Source of the DNA: Pikeienuella litoralis | Lineage (GTDB): Bacteria; Pseudomonadota; Alphaproteobacteria; Rhodobacterales; Rhodobacteraceae | Reading direction: 5' to 3' | Length of the DNA stretch: 64,000 nucleotides | Assembly: GCF_037646705.1 (NCBI RefSeq) | Contig: NZ_JBBHER010000002.1 | Coordinates: forward strand, 248,001 to 312,000 | Part shown: positions 17,248-25,608 of the stretch, piece after piece | Numbering within the stretch: position 1 is the stretch's first letter | How the letters are laid out: each line of letters begins with the position of its first letter | Notes under the pieces: model-generated | What the model saw: the letters and a program-made list of their open reading frames with translations, nothing else | What the model was told of the DNA's origin: nothing | Database searches by the model: none | Program-made: the position numbers and the translations under genes

Positions 17248-18012
17248 ATGCTGACGATGGACAAGAGAAGCCGACCAGATACCTCCCGGAAACGGTCTTC
17301 GAAGGCGGATGAAAGCGCCGAGGCGTTCCCCGGAAGGAGAGTGGCCGACCCCGCCGACACCTTGCAGGGGAAGCCGGCGTCGACGGCCGGAAAGCCCGCC
17401 CAGAGACGGCCGCAAACCAACCGTGAATTGCGGGAGGTCAGCTTGCGCCGCATCTATGATTCAGCGCTGCGGCTGTTCGTCGAGCAGGGTTATCGCGCGA
17501 CCACGGTGAACGATATCGCGGCGGGGGCGGGGCTGACCAAGGGCGGCGTATATTTTTACATCGAGAAGAAGGAGCATCTGATGTCGCAGATGCTCGACAG
17601 CGTCGCCGGGCGGTATATCGACGACATTCTCACGGCGCTCGCGAAGAAGGACATGCCGCCTCCGGACAAGCTGGTGGCCTTCGTCCATTCGCAGGTGCAG
17701 TTTGCGCAGGCTCATCCGCATGAGGTCATGCTGCTGGTGATGTCCTCGGTGGAGTTCGCCAAGGGCGGGAGCGAACTCTCGGAGAAGATTGAAGATATCT
17801 ATCAGCGGATGCGCCAGTTCATCGAGTCCCTGCTGCTGGAAGGGCGTGAGCGCGGCGTGTTCAAGACGGGTTTGAGCGCGCCGGCCTTCGCGTCGTTCTA
17901 TGTCGCGGCGCATGACGGCATGATGCTCGAATGGTATCGCCGCGGGACGGAGATCGACGGCGGCGAGCTGGTGCGGATATATCGCGAGGCGTTGTTGCGC
18001 ACGCTGGCGTAA
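17248..18012 (+). CDS. TetR/AcrR family transcriptional regulator (first of a paralogous pair)
   Basis: A basic, low-complexity N-terminal tail of about 65 residues precedes the TetR DNA-binding domain (YDSALRLFVEQGYRATTV then DIAAGAGLTKGGVYFYI). The ligand domain contains SFYVAAHDGMMLEWYRRG, which closely matches FYVAAHDGLMLEWYRGG of the second TetR at 31112-31843, so the two are paralogues. ATG 17248 (or GTG 17245) gives the long form; TTG 17443, five bases after GGGAGG, is an alternative start that would remove the tail. It lies ahead of the LysR and FAD-oxidoreductase genes. A possible target is the operator at 20877-20890. Confidence 0.9.
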   Translation: MLTMDKRSRPDTSRKRSSKADESAEAFPGRRVADPADTLQGKPASTAGKPAQRRPQTNRELREVSLRRIYDSALRLFVEQGYRATTVNDIAAGAGLTKGGVYFYIEKKEHLMSQMLDSVAGRYIDDILTALAKKDMPPPDKLVAFVHSQVQFAQAHPHEVMLLVMSSVEFAKGGSELSEKIEDIYQRMRQFIESLLLEGRERGVFKTGLSAPAFASFYVAAHDGMMLEWYRRGTEIDGGELVRIYREALLRTLA

Positions 18013-18034
18013 GCCTGGAAAGCAGCCCGCGCCG

Positions 18035-18985
18035 TCAGGGCGCGACGGGCGATCTCCCCGGCGGGGCGCCGGGCTCGACGCCGATATCGAGCCCGGCGCC
18101 GGCCGCCTTGAGGTGATCGACGAGTTTGCGCTCCGCCTCCGAAATCGGGCGTTCGGCGCTCCAGACGACGCCGAGATCGAGGGTCGGGATAGGCTCGCTG
18201 AGCTTGCGTATCTCGACACGTCCGCCATCGAGCGACCATGGCCGATAGACCAGGCTCGCGAGGATCGTGATCGCGCCGCCTGTGGCGACCATCCCGCGCA
18301 CCGCCTCCATCGAGGTGGTCCGCAGGATCACATTCGGGTCGAAGCCGATATCCGCGAGATATCTTCGCGCCGAGACCGGCGCCTCGTCGGAGGTGAACTG
18401 CACGAAAGGTTCGGATCGCAGATCCTGAAGCGAAATCTCGGAGCGCTTGTTCAAGGGGTGGGCGCTCGACAGCCACAACACGCGCGGGGAGCGCATCAGC
18501 ATCTGGACATTGAGGAGATGGGCCTCGGACAGGTTGGAGACGATGATCAGCGCGAGATCGACCGCGCCGCGCCGCACCGCCTGTTCAAGGGCGGGGCGCT
18601 CCATCTCGATCAGGTCGATGGTGATGTCGGGATAGGCGCGGCGGAACCGCGCGAGCGCCGGCAGCAGAAAATACCCGACCCCGGTATAGGTGACGCCGAA
18701 GCGGATGCGCCCCTTGACGCTGGATTCCCGGTTTTTCATCGACAGGATGGAATCGGCGATGCTGGCTTCGATGTTGCGCGCGTGCTGCAGGAATTTCACG
18801 CCGTCCTGCGTCAGGGCGACGCCGCCGACGCGCCGGCGGATCAGCGTCACGCCGAGCTGTGATTCCAGCCCCTTGATCGCCACGGTGACCGCCGATTGCG
18901 AAATCCCGAGGCTGACGGCGGCGGCGGAGATCTGTTGCGTCTCCGCGGCGGCGACGAAATAGCGGATCTGCTTCAGGGAGATCAT
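18035..18985 (-). CDS. LysR family transcriptional regulator
   Basis: The N-terminal winged helix-turn-helix covers about residues 1-60 (SLKQIRYFVAAAETQQ, then AAVSLGISQSAVTVAIKGLE). The periplasmic-binding-like effector domain follows to about residue 300 (IRFGVTYTGVGYFLLPALARF). The gene is divergent from the FAD-dependent oxidoreductase gene across an AT-rich 150-bp gap, the classic LysR arrangement, and so probably activates it and itself. Its 3' end faces the TetR gene tail to tail, 22 bp apart. Confidence 0.92.
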   Translation of the reverse strand: MISLKQIRYFVAAAETQQISAAAVSLGISQSAVTVAIKGLESQLGVTLIRRRVGGVALTQDGVKFLQHARNIEASIADSILSMKNRESSVKGRIRFGVTYTGVGYFLLPALARFRRAYPDITIDLIEMERPALEQAVRRGAVDLALIIVSNLSEAHLLNVQMLMRSPRVLWLSSAHPLNKRSEISLQDLRSEPFVQFTSDEAPVSARRYLADIGFDPNVILRTTSMEAVRGMVATGGAITILASLVYRPWSLDGGRVEIRKLSEPIPTLDLGVVWSAERPISEAERKLVDHLKAAGAGLDIGVEPGAPPGRSPVAP

Positions 18986-19135
18986 TATACATTTTTCTCA
19001 TATAGAGATTTTGTAATTTACATTGGTAATAAGCACTCCCGCCTGTCAACCTTCCGGCGCGCTTGGCTCAAGCTCGAAACACGCGCGGCGCGGCCCGTCC
19101 GCGCGCCGTGTTCGAATGAAAGGGAAGGAAGTCCG
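18986..19135. promoter_or_regulatory. Divergent LysR / FAD-oxidoreductase control region
   Basis: This gap is far more AT-rich than its surroundings. It contains TGTAATTTACA at 19012-19022, a perfect inverted repeat around one T, overlapping TTAC-ATTG-GTAA at 19018-19029. Such short dyads containing T-N11-A are typical LysR binding sites. Confidence 0.5.
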
Positions 19136-20593
19136 ATGTCGTCCGATGCGTCGATCAATGCTGTGTCCGAAGGCATGGAGCTGGAGATTTTCAAGGGCGG
19201 AGACAGGCGCCCGCGCCGGGAGCGGCCGGCGCGAACCCATCGCGAGGCCGCCCGCGACACGCCGGTCTTCTCGGAAACGGACGTGCTCGTGATCGGCGGC
19301 GGCCCGGCCGGCGCTTCGGCGGCGGTCGCGGCCGCGCGGCTCGGCGCGGATGTGACCTTGGTGGAGCGCTACAACCACCTCGGCGGGCTCTCCACCGGTG
19401 GGCTGGTGATCTGGATCGACCGGATGTCGGACTGGAGCGGGCGGCAGGTGATCGCCGGTTTCGCGCAGGATCTGTTCGACCGGTTGCCGAAAGAGGCGGT
19501 GATGGGGCCGCCAAGATCGGACTGGGGCTCGAAGGATCGGGCGACCGCCGACTACTGGTCGTATCGCTCCGCCGCGTTCCAGAACATCGTGACATGGTCG
19601 CCCACCATCGATCCCGAGGCGCTCAAGACGCTGTCGCTCGAGATGATGGTGGAGAACAAGGTCCGTCTGGTGCTGCACGCGCTCGCGGTCGAGCCGATCG
19701 TCGAGGACAACGCGCTGAAGGGCGCGATCTTCGAGAGCAAGGAAGGCCGCCACGCCATTCTCGCCAAGGTCGTCATCGACACCACGGGCGACGCCGACAT
19801 GCTGTTCCGCGCGGGCGTCCCGTCGGATTCGGACATCGACGCCGGCGACATCCATCACTGCATCAACACGGCGTTCATGCTGGGCGGCGTCGATATGGAG
19901 CGTTGGACGGACTTCCGCCGCTCCGACAAGGCTGGCTTTTCCGACTTCATGAAGCGGGGCCGCGAGAAGCTGAAATATTTCGAGAAGCCGTTTTTCTCGT
20001 GGCGTTCCGATATCGGCCTGTTCATGGGGCCGCGCCTGTCAGGCTACAGCGCGGTCAATGTCGAGGATCTGAGCGAGGTCGAGATCAAGTCCCGCCAGCT
20101 CACCGTCGGCCATCTGGCGTTCTATCGGGCGCATGCGCCGGGGTTCGAGAACGCGTATCTGCTGCTGGGCGCGCCGCAGGTCGGCGTGCGTCACAGCCGC
20201 CGCTTTGCGGCGGAGCGCATGGTGACGCGCGGGCAATGGGACGAGGGAAAGGTGTGGGATGACGAGATCGGCGTCTCGACCTCGCTCGCGCCGAAGTGGA
20301 AGAACATCTCGGTGCCCTACGGCTCTCTGTTGCCGGTCGGGCTCGAGGGCGCGCTCGGCGCGGGGCGGCATGTCGCCTGCGACGCGAGCTCGCACACCTT
20401 CCTGCGCGAGATCCCGCAATGCTGGATGACCGGGCAGGCTGCGGGGGTGGCGGGCGCGCTGGCGGCGGGCTCGGGGCTGCATCCGCGCCAGCTTGATCCA
20501 CGCCTGATCCAGAGCGAGCTGCTGAAGCAGGGCGCGTATCTCTCGCCCGATGTGGCGGCGGGCGCGGCGGCTGTCGGGGCCGCGGCGGAATAG
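19136..20593 (+). CDS. FAD-dependent oxidoreductase (FAD_oxidored family)
   Basis: This 485-residue flavoprotein has a dinucleotide-binding motif DVLVIGGGPAGASAA at about residue 50, followed by VTLVERYNHLGGLSTGG, characteristic of the FAD-dependent oxidoreductase family related to succinate dehydrogenase flavoproteins and GidA-type proteins. A second FAD contact is VVIDTTGDADMLFRAG. The C-terminal GSLLPVGLEGALGAGRH and REIPQCWMTGQAAG complete the fold. The frame is open upstream to 18896, but ATG 19136 follows AGGGAAGGAAG and fits the family. No transmembrane segment is seen. The substrate is unknown. Divergent LysR suggests its control; a terminator follows at 20631. Confidence 0.85.
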   Translation: MSSDASINAVSEGMELEIFKGGDRRPRRERPARTHREAARDTPVFSETDVLVIGGGPAGASAAVAAARLGADVTLVERYNHLGGLSTGGLVIWIDRMSDWSGRQVIAGFAQDLFDRLPKEAVMGPPRSDWGSKDRATADYWSYRSAAFQNIVTWSPTIDPEALKTLSLEMMVENKVRLVLHALAVEPIVEDNALKGAIFESKEGRHAILAKVVIDTTGDADMLFRAGVPSDSDIDAGDIHHCINTAFMLGGVDMERWTDFRRSDKAGFSDFMKRGREKLKYFEKPFFSWRSDIGLFMGPRLSGYSAVNVEDLSEVEIKSRQLTVGHLAFYRAHAPGFENAYLLLGAPQVGVRHSRRFAAERMVTRGQWDEGKVWDDEIGVSTSLAPKWKNISVPYGSLLPVGLEGALGAGRHVACDASSHTFLREIPQCWMTGQAAGVAGALAAGSGLHPRQLDPRLIQSELLKQGAYLSPDVAAGAAAVGAAAE

Positions 20594-20630
20594 AGGGGCG
20601 CCGGCGGCGCCAGCGCGCCCCGGCGATTGG

Positions 20631-20672
20631 AATGCGCTCCTCCCGGCCCCGCCCGGGATGGAGCGCATTTTC
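20631..20672 (+). terminator. Rho-independent terminator after the FAD oxidoreductase gene
   Basis: AATGCGCTCC at 20631-20640 pairs perfectly with GGAGCGCATT at 20660-20669. The 19-base loop contains a nested TCCCGG/CCGGGA stem. A short T run (TTTT, 20668-20671) follows. It lies 37 bp after the stop codon and separates this gene from the LIV operon. Confidence 0.75.
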
Positions 20673-20843
20673 ATTCGGAACCGCCCCTTCCGCGCTCTTC
20701 GCGCCCTTGAAGGAGCCGCCGGCGCGCGCCGGAGCGCGACATGCGCCGCCTGTCCTGGCGCGGGCGCCGCCGGCGTGATCCGCGCGCAAAACCCGTCCGC
20801 GCGCAAAAACCGCTTCGACGCCCGAAACCCGACGCGACCAGGC

Positions 20844-20891
20844 TTGACCGAACAAACTAACTGTGCAGTATGTAAATACCGACTGGTAGGT
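20844..20891 (+). promoter_or_regulatory. LIV operon promoter with TetR-type operator
   Basis: TTGACC at 20844-20849 and TATGTA at 20869-20874 (spacing 19) are the likely promoter. The dyad ACCGAC-TG-GTAGGT at 20878-20891 overlaps the expected start of transcription. Its core TACCGACTGGTAGG matches TACCTACCCGTAGG in the GH105 promoter (33095-33108, minus strand) at 11 of 14 positions and is also followed there by TTTCTA. Confidence 0.65.
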
Positions 20892-20973
20892 TTCTATCGA
20901 GGCGCGCCGCCCTGAAAGGGGAGAGGCGCCCCGGCCGACCGAGAGCGCGGTTCGGAATGGCGAGAGGGTCTGC

Positions 20974-21840
20974 ATGTACGAATTCATCGAATTTGGACTG
21001 AGGGGCGTGCTGCTTGGCGTGACCTACGGCCTGCTCGCCTTTCCGATCAGTCTTCTGTTCATCGCGACCGACACCGTGGATCTCGCGGTGGGCGGCTATG
21101 CGGTTCTGGCCGGGGCGGTCGCGATGCTCTTCGGGGATTCGCTCGGCCCCGTGATCGCCATCATGGCGGGCGTGATGGTGGCGGTTCTGGCCTCGTCGAT
21201 CGTCGGCGGCATCTCGCTCATACTGGGGAGGACGCAGAAGAACGATCCGCTTGTGCTGGTCCTCGCCAGCTTCGGCTTCGCGCTGTTCATCGAATCCTTC
21301 GTGCTGACGGGCTTCGGGCAGGACCCGTTCATCCGCCAGCCCTTCATGCATTTCTGGAGCCTCTGGGGCATCCGCATCAGCCCGCAGGCCGGCGTCAATG
21401 TCGCGGTCGGGCTCGCGCTCGTCGGCGCGGTCTATGTGCTGCTGTATCGCACCGCCTGGGGCCGCGACATGCGCGCCAGCGCCAACAATGAGCGCGGCGC
21501 GGCGCTCGCCGGAATTCCGGTGCGCAGGCTGCAGTTCATGACCTTCATGATCGCAGGCGCGCTCGCCGGCATCGCCGGGGTCCTCGTTCTCTACAGCGCC
21601 GGCATGGATTTCGCCTCCGGTCTGCATCTGACGCTGGCCGGTTTCGGCGCGGCGATCGTGTTCGGTCTGCATGGCCCGTTGCGGGGGTTCTTCGGCGGCC
21701 TCGCCATCGGCGTCGTCGAAACGATCAGCGCCGGATATGCGAGCGGCGGCGTCGCCAGTCTGGTGCCGCTGGCGTTCATCTTCGCGGTGCTGACGCTTGG
21801 GCGGGTGAGCCGCGACGCCCCGGCGGGAGGTCGGGCGTGA
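20974..21840 (+). CDS. Branched-chain amino acid type ABC transporter permease (LivH-like)
   Basis: This 288-residue integral membrane subunit of a HAAT-family importer has about eight hydrophobic helices, and the conserved LivH segments GRTQKNDPLVLVLASFG and RDMRASANNERGAALAGI are visible. It is the first gene of the long catabolic operon 20974-30847 and overlaps livM by four bases (GTGA). In such operons LivHMGF importers take up aromatic or aliphatic carboxylic acids as often as amino acids. Confidence 0.9.
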   Translation: MYEFIEFGLRGVLLGVTYGLLAFPISLLFIATDTVDLAVGGYAVLAGAVAMLFGDSLGPVIAIMAGVMVAVLASSIVGGISLILGRTQKNDPLVLVLASFGFALFIESFVLTGFGQDPFIRQPFMHFWSLWGIRISPQAGVNVAVGLALVGAVYVLLYRTAWGRDMRASANNERGAALAGIPVRRLQFMTFMIAGALAGIAGVLVLYSAGMDFASGLHLTLAGFGAAIVFGLHGPLRGFFGGLAIGVVETISAGYASGGVASLVPLAFIFAVLTLGRVSRDAPAGGRA

Positions 21841-22832
21841 GCATGCTCGCCCGCCAGCGCCCCGCGCTCTGCCTCCTCGTCGCCGTCGCGATCTTCACGG
21901 CGGCGCTCGGCTCCAGCAAGATCTGGCTCGACACCTCCATCGTCATCGCAATCTATTCGCTGATGGCGATTTCGGTCGGCGTGAGCTACGGGCAGGCCGG
22001 AATCCTGTCGGTGGCGCAAGCGGCCTTCGCGTCAATAGGCGCGTACGCGACGGCGATCGTGACCGCCCGTTACGGCCTGCCGTCGATCTTGGGGTTGGCT
22101 CTGGCTCTGACGCTTCCGGCCCTGGTCGCCTATCCGCTGGCGCGGGTGGTGACGCGGCTGAGCCCGCTGGCGCTGGCCATCGCCACGCTCGTCTTCGGGC
22201 AGGCCTTCGACATCGCGCTGCGCGAGGGCGGCGATTTCACCGGGGGCTATATCGGTATTTCCGGCGTCCCGCCGATGTCTTTCGCGTCATCGCTGTTCTC
22301 GTTTCATGTGTTGAGCTGGGGCGTTGTAATTCTCGTCGTCGTCCTGCTCGGCAACCTGATGAATTCGGGCTTCGGCCGGGCGACGGCGACGGTGCGGGCG
22401 GATTCGTTCCGCGCCGTCGCCGATGGCGTCGATGTCGCCCATATCCGCAGCGCCGTGCTGGCGTTGTCGGCGTCGATCGCCGGCCTCGGCGGCTGGCTCT
22501 ACGCGCATCACATCTCCTATATCGGCCCGGACTCGCTTGGGCCGGCGATGTCGCTGTCGGTGCTTCTGATGGCGGTGGTGGGCGGCGCGCGCTCGATCCT
22601 CGGCCCGGTGCTGGGCGCGACGCTGCTCACGCTGATCTTCGAGCTCATCCCGGCCCAGGAGGTGCAGGGGATGTTCTACGGCGGCGCGCTGATCATCGTT
22701 CTGATCCTGACGCCGAATGGGCTCTTCGGCCTCTTCGAGATGGCGCGTCGGCTGCCGCGTCTTCTTGCGGGCGGGCGCGGGCCGGCCGCGCAAACAGCGC
22801 CCGGCGCGGCGGCGTCCGGAGAGCCGTCATGA
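21837..22832 (+). CDS. Branched-chain amino acid type ABC transporter permease (LivM-like)
   Basis: This partner permease (331 aa) contains SYGQAGILSVAQAAFASIGAY-like membrane sequence near residue 50 and the LivM segment GRATATVRADSFRAVADGVD, which contacts the ATPases. It starts with GTG 21837 overlapping the livH stop, or with ATG 21843. Its end overlaps livG by four bases. About nine transmembrane stretches are visible. Confidence 0.9.
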   Translation: MSMLARQRPALCLLVAVAIFTAALGSSKIWLDTSIVIAIYSLMAISVGVSYGQAGILSVAQAAFASIGAYATAIVTARYGLPSILGLALALTLPALVAYPLARVVTRLSPLALAIATLVFGQAFDIALREGGDFTGGYIGISGVPPMSFASSLFSFHVLSWGVVILVVVLLGNLMNSGFGRATATVRADSFRAVADGVDVAHIRSAVLALSASIAGLGGWLYAHHISYIGPDSLGPAMSLSVLLMAVVGGARSILGPVLGATLLTLIFELIPAQEVQGMFYGGALIIVLILTPNGLFGLFEMARRLPRLLAGGRGPAAQTAPGAAASGEPS

Positions 22833-23590
22833 CGATCGAGGCCAAAAACATCGAAGTCCGCTTCGGAGGGATCGCGGCGCTCCAGGGTGTCGATGTGACG
22901 GTGGAGCGCGGCGAAATCCTCGCGGTGATCGGCCCGAACGGATCCGGCAAGAGCACCCTGTTCAACGCGATCACCGGCTTTGTCGCCCTCAGCAACGGCG
23001 ACGTGTCGATCGACGGCGAGAGCCTCGCGGGCGTCCCGGCCCATCAGCGCATCTCCCGCGGGGTCTCCCGGACCTTCCAGACGCCGCGGATCGACCCGAC
23101 CGCGACGGTCGAGGATGCGGTGCTGTGCGGATTCCACACCGGATCGAAGAACGGCCTGTTCAGCGGCCTGTTCCGCCCCGCCGCGCTCCGCCGAAGCGAG
23201 AAGGATCTCCGCGCCCGCCGCGATGAGCTCCTTGAAGGGCTGGAGCTGTCGGGCGTCGCCAAGCAGAAGACCGGCGAATTGCCGATGGGCCTCATCCGCA
23301 TGGTCGATATCGCGCGGGCGATGGCGGCCGAACCGCGCTTCCTCCTGCTCGACGAGCCGGCCGCCGGGCTCTCCAAGGCCGAGCAGAACGTGTTCATTCA
23401 GCAGGTCCGCAAGGTCGCCGCGCGCAATGTCGGGGTGCTGCTGGTCGAGCACAATTTCGGCCTGGTCAAGAAGCTGGCGAACCGCCTCATCGTTTTCGAT
23501 CGCGGCAAGGTGCTGCTTCGCGGGACGGCGCAAGAGGTCAGCCGCCGTCCTGAATTCATCAGCGCCTATCTCGGCACGGGGACCCATTGA
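22829..23590 (+). CDS. ABC transporter ATP-binding protein, LivG type
   Basis: The 253-residue ATPase has Walker A GPNGSGKS, Q-loop SRTFQTPRI, and Walker B LLLDEPAAGLS with switch His in LLVEHNFGLV. The normal LSGGQ signature is replaced by LPMGLIRMVD in the corresponding place, a visible deviation from the usual LSYGQQR of LivG. It overlaps both neighbours. Together with the LivF-type protein it energizes the importer. Confidence 0.88.
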   Translation: MTIEAKNIEVRFGGIAALQGVDVTVERGEILAVIGPNGSGKSTLFNAITGFVALSNGDVSIDGESLAGVPAHQRISRGVSRTFQTPRIDPTATVEDAVLCGFHTGSKNGLFSGLFRPAALRRSEKDLRARRDELLEGLELSGVAKQKTGELPMGLIRMVDIARAMAAEPRFLLLDEPAAGLSKAEQNVFIQQVRKVAARNVGVLLVEHNFGLVKKLANRLIVFDRGKVLLRGTAQEVSRRPEFISAYLGTGTH

Positions 23591-23601
23591 AAGATTCCGT
23601 C

Positions 23602-24417
23602 ATGCCCAAGAGCCTTGCGTCAGAAGTTCATCGGCCGGGTCCCCGCCCGGGGGGCGCGGCCGAGCCCGGCGGCGAGGTCGCGCTGGTCTGCCGCGACGTC
23701 ACCGCGCGGTATGGCCGTATCCAGGTCTGCAACGGGATCTCCCTGACCCTGCGCGCCGGGGAGGTCGTCGCCATTCTCGGGCCGAATGGCGCGGGGAAAA
23801 GCAGCTTTCTCGGCGCCGTGAGCGGCCTTGTTCATGGCGGCGGCGCGATCGAGCTTGGCGGCGTCGATATCGGAAAGATGCCTGCGCATGCGCGCGCCCA
23901 AGCGGGCGTCGCCTTCGTTCCCGAGATCCGCGGCAATATCTGTCCGGCGCTGTCGATCGACGAGAATCTGGCGCTTGGATTGCGGATGATCAAAGGCGAC
24001 CGCGCCGCGGCGCTCGATCATGTCTTCAGCCTGTTCCCCATTCTCAAGGAGCGCCTGCGCACGCCCGCGGGCATGCTGAGCGGCGGCGAGCAGCAGATGC
24101 TGGCCATCGGCATGGCGGCGGCGCGCCGGCCCAGGGTCCTGTTGCTCGACGAGCCGACGCAGGGGCTCGCGCCCGCCATCCATGAGATCCTGCGCGAGAC
24201 GTTCGAGCATTTTCGCGCCGACGGCCTGGCGCTGGCGGTGGCCGAACAGAACGTGGCGTTCGCCGCCTCCATCGCCAGCCGCTTTCTGATGCTGGTCGAT
24301 GGCGCGATCGTCATGACCGGAGGGCGGGCCGAACTCGACCAGCACGACACCATCCTTTCGAGCTTTCTCGGCAACGAGATCGACGACGACGACACCCCAG
24401 CCCTTCATGCGAGTTAG
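23602..24417 (+). CDS. ABC transporter ATP-binding protein, LivF type
   Basis: The second ATPase has Walker A GPNGAGKS, signature LSGGEQQM, and Walker B LLLDEPTQGLAP. The start may be TTG 23587, which overlaps the livG stop, or ATG 23602; the latter was chosen. An N-terminal extension of about 30 residues (Gly/Pro-rich) precedes the ATPase domain. The 3' end overlaps the next gene by 11 bp. The switch His is replaced by Gln in AVAEQNVAFA, as is usual for LivF. Confidence 0.88.
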   Translation: MPKSLASEVHRPGPRPGGAAEPGGEVALVCRDVTARYGRIQVCNGISLTLRAGEVVAILGPNGAGKSSFLGAVSGLVHGGGAIELGGVDIGKMPAHARAQAGVAFVPEIRGNICPALSIDENLALGLRMIKGDRAAALDHVFSLFPILKERLRTPAGMLSGGEQQMLAIGMAAARRPRVLLLDEPTQGLAPAIHEILRETFEHFRADGLALAVAEQNVAFAASIASRFLMLVDGAIVMTGGRAELDQHDTILSSFLGNEIDDDDTPALHAS

Positions 24418-25603
24418 ACAATTGGTTGACCATAAAACCTCCACGCCGCCGAAAGGAGCGCTCGCGGGCGTTCGCATCATCGATCTGACGCGTCTCGCGC
24501 CGGGGCCGTACTGCACGATGCTTCTGGCCGACCATGGCGCCGAGGTGATCGTCGTCGGCGGCGGGCGCGCCGGGCTTCCGGTGCCGGAATTGTCGCGCGG
24601 GAAGACCTTCATCTCGCTCGATCTGAAATCGGAGAAGGGCCGCGAGGCGCTGCGGCGGCTCGTCGCCACCGCCGATGTCCTCATCGAGGGGTTTCGCCCC
24701 GGCGTCGCCGCGCGGATCGGCGCGGGCTATGAGGAGCTGAGCGCGGTCAATCCCCGGCTCGTCTACTGCTCGATGACGGGATACGGGCAGGACGGCCCGC
24801 GCGCGCAGGAAGCGGGCCACGACATCAATTACCTCGCCGCCAGCGGCGTGCTCGGCGCGGTCGGCCCGGCGGGGGACGTCTCCTCTCCGCCTCTCAATCT
24901 GTTGGCGGATTTCGGCGCGGGCGGGCTGCTCGCGGCGTTCGGCATCATGACGGCGCTGTTCGAAGCGCGCCGGTCGGGGCGCGGCCAGCATGTCGACGCC
25001 GCGATGATCGACGGCTGCATGTCGATGATGGCGATGCATTTTCCCGCATGGAAGACCGAAGTCATGCCGGGGCGGGGCGACGGGCTGATCGTCGGCAACG
25101 CGCCGTTCTACCGCTGCTATTTCTGCGCCGATGGCCGGCAGGTGTCGGTGGGGGCGCTGGAGCGCGGCTTCTTCGAGACGCTGTGGCGGGTGCTCGATCT
25201 CGGGGACGCGCCCGACCACATGGATGTGGCGCTCTGGCCTGAAATCGAGCGGGTCCTCACGCGAACGTTCAAGTCGGAGCCGCGCGCGCACTGGGCGGAG
25301 CTGTTCGCGCAGACCGACGCCTGCGTCGCGGCGGTGCTCGACCCCGATGAAGTGTGGGCCGACCCGCATAACAGGCATCGTCATCCGACCTCGTCCAGCG
25401 CGCGCGTGCCCGCGATCCCGCGGTTGAGCCGAACGCCCGCGATGAGCCGCCCGCTCGATACCAGTGATCACAGCGCGGAGGTTCTCGCCGATCTCGGATT
25501 GAACGAAGACGATATCAGCGCCGCCACCCCGCAGGACGCCGCCGCGATCGGCGGGCTGTCGTGGCCGCCGGTTCTGCGCAATGCGCCTCAGGTGAAGGGA
25601 TAA
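24407..25603 (+). CDS. CaiB/BaiF CoA-transferase family protein, alpha-methylacyl-CoA racemase-like
   Basis: The protein (398 aa) has the family III CoA-transferase fold but the racemase signature: H138 in QEAGHDINYLAASGVLG and D168 in LLADFGAGGLL, spaced 30 residues like the catalytic His126/Asp156 pair of mycobacterial alpha-methylacyl-CoA racemase. It should therefore invert the alpha carbon of a 2-methylacyl-CoA rather than transfer CoA. The first 15 residues overlap the 3' end of livF. It is followed 5 bp later by the acyl-CoA dehydrogenase, whose stereospecificity could explain the need for a racemase. Confidence 0.85.
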   Translation: MRVRQLVDHKTSTPPKGALAGVRIIDLTRLAPGPYCTMLLADHGAEVIVVGGGRAGLPVPELSRGKTFISLDLKSEKGREALRRLVATADVLIEGFRPGVAARIGAGYEELSAVNPRLVYCSMTGYGQDGPRAQEAGHDINYLAASGVLGAVGPAGDVSSPPLNLLADFGAGGLLAAFGIMTALFEARRSGRGQHVDAAMIDGCMSMMAMHFPAWKTEVMPGRGDGLIVGNAPFYRCYFCADGRQVSVGALERGFFETLWRVLDLGDAPDHMDVALWPEIERVLTRTFKSEPRAHWAELFAQTDACVAAVLDPDEVWADPHNRHRHPTSSSARVPAIPRLSRTPAMSRPLDTSDHSAEVLADLGLNEDDISAATPQDAAAIGGLSWPPVLRNAPQVKG

Positions 25604-25608
25604 CCAGA

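Larger units (their letters stand above)
20594..20973. other. Intergenic region between the FAD oxidoreductase and the LIV operon
   Basis: The left part contains a strong terminator hairpin (20631-20672) and the right part the LIV promoter and operator (20844-20891). Frames here are Arg/Ala-rich shadows with no domain. Confidence 0.6.
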
